Of a DNA stretch of 64,000 bases, positions 61,349 through 64,000 are shown piece by piece. Source of the stretch: UBA1847 sp942492205 (GTDB taxonomy: Bacteria > Pseudomonadota > Gammaproteobacteria > Steroidobacterales > Woeseiaceae); assembly GCA_942492205.1 (NCBI GenBank), contig CALODT010000001.1:1674001-1738000 (forward strand). Reading direction: 5' to 3'. Position numbers and translations under genes: made by a program. The notes under the pieces are model-generated. The model saw only the letters and a program-made list of their open reading frames with translations, was not told the DNA's origin and did not search any database. Numbering within the stretch: the first letter of the stretch is position 1; each line of letters begins with the position of its first letter.

Positions 61349-61728
61349 CACTGGATTCACAGACTCGCGTTGGGCTGGCAGGCACCGACTCGCGCACGAT
61401 TGCTGAAGGACACCGATAGCAGTTTAGCCGCTATCTCCGTCCAGTGCCGGCTCGCGTAGTTCGCTACGACATGGGGGCGGCTACACGTCGGTTCCGTGCC
61501 CATACGCAGGCCGTTTTCGGCCAGTGCTATGTCGGCGTGCTGGTCGGAGCCTACCTCGCCCAAAAAGCCAAGCGGCAACCCTTAAAATGGCGGTTCGAAT
61601 TGAACGTCCGGACGCATGCTGGCCGAGAATTCTGAGTTAATATAACGGCTACTGACCCACAGCAGCCATTCGGATCCGTAGTGGGATTCTTCGCTTTTTC
61701 GCACGAACTATGGTCAGAGGGCATTTGA
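61349..61728. other. intergenic region without a supported gene
   Basis: About 380 bases with short unsupported ORFs (61444-61635 and overlapping minus frames). The stretch 61636-61670 is AT-rich and could hold a promoter, and AGAGGG precedes the GTG at 61729. I see no terminator hairpin of note. Confidence 0.45.
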
Positions 61729-62190
61729 GTGACTCGAAAGATCGTAATCTCAGTGGTATTGCTGAGCATCGGGTATTCCCTGATGCTCGTGCTGATAACT
61801 CCCTACGCGAATTATCTCATCAAGATTCCAGAATGGTGGCACCCCACGGTCGGGCACGGAAATGTTCAAGCCTTGACCTGGCTTCATCTAGTTAACGCTC
61901 TTTTCGTTCTTGCTTGTGCACTGCCGATTTCCGCGATCATCATTCGGGTTTTTCCCAACGGATGGGTAATGGTGGCGCTTGGGACTGGAGTTCTCGCTAC
62001 TACTTACGTGCTCACGCCGACCCTCCGCCTTTTGATTTCGGAGTCGGTGACCGCCTCGGACCAGAGTCGGTTGTTCTCGTTGTCGTTGATGGTGGATGTT
62101 GTTAAGTATGCGATTTTCCCCCTAGTTGCTTGCGCTCTCATCCGAAAGGCAATGCGCTTTAATGGCCCGCCGCACTTGCGAACCGAATGA
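61729..62190 (+). CDS. four-helix membrane protein, unknown function
   Basis: 153 residues from a GTG with AGAGGG upstream. Four membrane segments: IVISVVLLSIGYSLMLVLI, LVNALFVLACALPISAIII, WVMVALGTGVLATTYVLTP and LMVDVVKYAIFPLVACALI. No family recognised. It lies between the diguanylate cyclase and the GAF protein in the same direction, but gaps of about 380 bases separate it from both. Confidence 0.6.
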   Translation: MTRKIVISVVLLSIGYSLMLVLITPYANYLIKIPEWWHPTVGHGNVQALTWLHLVNALFVLACALPISAIIIRVFPNGWVMVALGTGVLATTYVLTPTLRLLISESVTASDQSRLFSLSLMVDVVKYAIFPLVACALIRKAMRFNGPPHLRTE

Positions 62191-62563
62191 CTGTTTTTGG
62201 CCGATTGCAGGCCGTCGCCACTCCCCTACAGCAGATGTTCGAGTGGCAGGTTTCGGGAAAAGCAACCCTTCGGGCTGGGCGACAAGAAAGGTTCAGAAAT
62301 TGGCACTCGCCCTCCTCTTCAATCTCAACATTTTTGCAAATCCTGGCGCCCTGCCCCGCCTACAGCGACCTTCGCACCGATGTAGCGGCGGGAACAGGTC
62401 CGATATTTCGGTTTTTTGCCAACTTTTTGCCGCCACAAACGTACTTCTAGGTAGGACAGGCAATACCAATCTAACGGTGTAGCCCGAGAACGATACCTGC
62501 AAGGCTCTTGACGTTTTGCCGGTCGACCTCGTGGCAGGCCCGAAACGACAAGGGGAGACTGAG
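62191..62563. other. intergenic region without a supported gene
   Basis: About 370 bases. Overlapping short ORFs in three frames (62126-62482, 62187-62450, 62197-62385) have no domain and no ribosome binding site. The right end has AGGGGAG before the likely TTG start of the GAF gene. Confidence 0.4.
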
Positions 62564-63565
62564 TTGCAAGAGGCTGGACTGGCGAAAAACGAGGCGAGCA
62601 GAGTCGCGACGCTGCACGGTCTGGGTATTCTCGATACACCGCGCGAGGATCGTTTCGATCGGTATACGCGCATCGCTGCGCGAGCTTTCGGGAGGCCGAT
62701 CGCGTTGATCAGTCTGATCGATCAGAGACGGCAGTGGTTCAAGTCCGCCGTCGGTATCGACATTGACGAGACACCTCGGGAAACCTCCTTTTGCGGACAT
62801 GCAATCCTGGGCGACGGCGTATTCGAGGTGCAAAACGCACGGCTTGACCCGCGGTTTCGTGACAACCCCCTGGTAGTTGGACCGCCGAGTATCTGCTTTT
62901 ACGCGGGGGCGCCGCTCATTGCCCCCAACGGACACCGGCTCGGGACCTTGTGCATCATTGACCACGTACCGCACCAACTGGGCGAGGAAGAAAAAAGGAT
63001 GCTGAAAAACCTTGCCGACATGGTTGTCGGTGAGATGTTGACGCGGTCCGATGCTAAAGGCGATCGATCTCATCGCGTGACGCATACGATTGCAGGGGCG
63101 AGTTTCTTCGAAGCTATCCCGGACGAGCATGGTCTCTCGGTGCTGCTGTTCGATATTGACGATGTGCTGGCGTCGCACGATGACGAGTATCCAGGCTTGT
63201 CGCCCTTGGAGATTTTTTCACAGCTCCTGCACGATTATTTTCCAACAGCCCGGTCGATCGCGCATATCGGGAACTATCACTTCTGTGTATTGCTCAAGCA
63301 AGATGAGAGCTTTGACGAAGTACGGGCGATCAACCGGCTTTGTTCGGATGCGAAGAAATTGCTGTGCTTCGCCGATGGCCATGAGTTTCTGACGCCCTTT
63401 GCCGGACATCTACAGTACAACCCGGACAGCGACGCATCCGTCGATGACATGCTTCTCGATGCTGAACGCATGTTTCTCAGGCACGAGCGAGTACCGATCC
63501 CCGATGGGCCCACTATCAACCAATTCCTGAAGAACCTGGTAAGCCGGCGCAAGACCATTTTTTGA
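62564..63565 (+). CDS. GAF domain protein with degenerate GGDEF domain
   Basis: 333 residues from a TTG at 62564 with AGGGGAG seven bases upstream; in-frame starts at 62516 and 62531 lack one. The N-terminal GAF domain (about 12-165) has the common GILDTPREDRFDRYTRIAAR, LISLIDQRRQWFKSAVGI and TSFCGHAIL. The C-terminal part (about 190-330) has the strand pattern of GGDEF (LSVLLFDIDDVLASHDDEYP), but the active loop reads AHIGNYHFCVLL instead of R-x-GGDEF-x-VLL. Thus it should have no cyclase activity and may sense or bind nucleotides. It lies 1.2 kb from an active GGDEF gene. Confidence 0.85.
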   Translation: MQEAGLAKNEASRVATLHGLGILDTPREDRFDRYTRIAARAFGRPIALISLIDQRRQWFKSAVGIDIDETPRETSFCGHAILGDGVFEVQNARLDPRFRDNPLVVGPPSICFYAGAPLIAPNGHRLGTLCIIDHVPHQLGEEEKRMLKNLADMVVGEMLTRSDAKGDRSHRVTHTIAGASFFEAIPDEHGLSVLLFDIDDVLASHDDEYPGLSPLEIFSQLLHDYFPTARSIAHIGNYHFCVLLKQDESFDEVRAINRLCSDAKKLLCFADGHEFLTPFAGHLQYNPDSDASVDDMLLDAERMFLRHERVPIPDGPTINQFLKNLVSRRKTIF

Positions 63566-63638
63566 TGAGATTGCTGCGACAGACTTTACGCCCGTGTCGA
63601 ATAGAGCCTGCTCCAACTACTGCCGAGGAGTTGGCGCT

Positions 63639-63655
63639 TAACTTCTGACGCTTGG
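63639..63655. repeat. 17-bp repeat, copy 2
   Basis: TAACTTCTGACGCTTGG, matching copy 1 at 58604-58620 at 16 of 17 bases. It lies just after the GAF gene and before the convergent YdeI-like gene. Confidence 0.5.
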
Positions 63656-63744
63656 AAAGATGGACCACTTCCTACCCCAACTCGGAGTCAGGCCACAGGT
63701 TCAGTTCTCGGGCCTCCGGCGACCCTGAATAGTCGGTGCAACGG

Positions 63745-64000
63745 CTACTTTCCCCGCGCCTCCGGGTGAGCCGCCTTGAGGCCTTTGGCAGCGAGACGAA
63801 CGGTTTCATGCACTCGCTTTGCCCGTGTCTCGCTGCGCTTTGCCGTCTTGATCCAGAGCAGGATGACCTTCTTCGCCGATTTGTTGAAACGGTCAAACTC
63901 TCGCTGCGCCGCCTTGTTCTTTTGCAACGCGCTGACAAGATCGTCCGGGACAACCACGTTCTCGATATCGTCCAGGAAGCTCCAGGCGCCATCAGCCTTG
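63745..64000 (-). CDS. YdeI/OmpD-associated family protein (partial)
   Basis: The C-terminal 84 residues are present; the 5' end lies beyond the right edge. Signatures are VVVPDDLVSALQKNKAAQRE, FDRFNKSAKKVILLWIKTA and KRSETRAKRVHETVRLAAKG, the C-terminal pattern of YdeI/OmpD-associated (bacteriocin-protection) proteins. A DUF1905 domain often precedes it and may be outside the window. It may be broken or complete; that cannot be judged here. Confidence 0.8.
   Translation of the reverse strand, partial: KADGAWSFLDDIENVVVPDDLVSALQKNKAAQREFDRFNKSAKKVILLWIKTAKRSETRAKRVHETVRLAAKGLKAAHPEARGK

Noticed and set aside
1..64000. CRISPR arrays, tRNA or rRNA genes, prophage
   Set aside because: No regularly spaced repeats, no cloverleaf or rRNA signatures, and no phage structural or integrase genes were seen by eye; a covariance-model scan would settle small RNAs.

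Overview
The window is about 64 kb of moderately high-GC chromosomal DNA from a gammaproteobacterium. The evidence is the fabD-fabG-acpP-fabF-pabC-mltG-tmk-holB-pilZ gene order, a type II secretion operon next to a rhombosortase, a DUF3450-ExbB-ExbB-ExbD-ExbD-TonB-TPR energy-transduction cluster, an AlaA-type aminotransferase and a proteobacterial AddAB-like pair. An aerobic, probably marine or sediment lineage would fit, but I cannot name the genus from sequence alone. I saw no rRNA, tRNA, CRISPR array, prophage or intact insertion sequence. Most of the window looks like stable chromosome; the right-hand 11 kb is looser, with longer gaps, damaged genes, a toxin-antitoxin locus and signalling proteins.

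Layout. 1-3.75 kb (minus): ilvC-leuA-leuC (leuC cut by the window edge), preceded by a promoter, a leucine-rich leader peptide and a terminator hairpin, which together look like classical attenuation. 4.3-9.9 kb (plus): TonB-type energising complex with an extra large MotA/TolQ protein and tandem ExbD genes. 10-14 kb: ferredoxin, acyl-CoA dehydrogenase, peroxiredoxin and the ETF alpha/beta pair that takes electrons from such dehydrogenases. 14-24 kb (plus): sulfurtransferase, DUF6491 lipoprotein, family III CoA-transferase, alaA, and an AddB/AddA-like helicase-nuclease pair. 24-29.6 kb (minus): gspGHIJKLMN, divergent from the rhombosortase gene rrtA. 30.3-39 kb (plus): fatty-acid synthesis, folate branch, mltG, tmk, holB and pilZ. 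39-43 kb (minus): a cyclic-nucleotide-binding/rhodanese protein, a fused beta-oxidation enzyme and an EEP-family hydrolase.

43-52 kb is the most interesting stretch. A small TIR-like protein and a GDPD phosphodiesterase precede a four-gene set (exported thioredoxin, DUF4266 lipoprotein, DUF3570 protein, ApbE flavin transferase), and then an MbnP-MbnH 'metallo-mystery' pair (four-Cys lipoprotein plus diheme peroxidase-like enzyme). Both sets are cell-envelope redox and protein-modification systems. The DUF3570 protein carries a sequence that matches the ApbE flavinylation consensus.

53-64 kb holds a secreted CARDB-type protein broken by two frameshifts, an exported ankyrin protein, a higBA toxin-antitoxin locus whose toxin gene has a 20-bp tandem duplication at its 5' end, an outer-membrane-type lipoprotein, NfeD-like and CBS-domain proteins, a membrane diguanylate cyclase, a GAF protein with a degenerate GGDEF domain, and a partial YdeI/OmpD-associated protein at the right edge.
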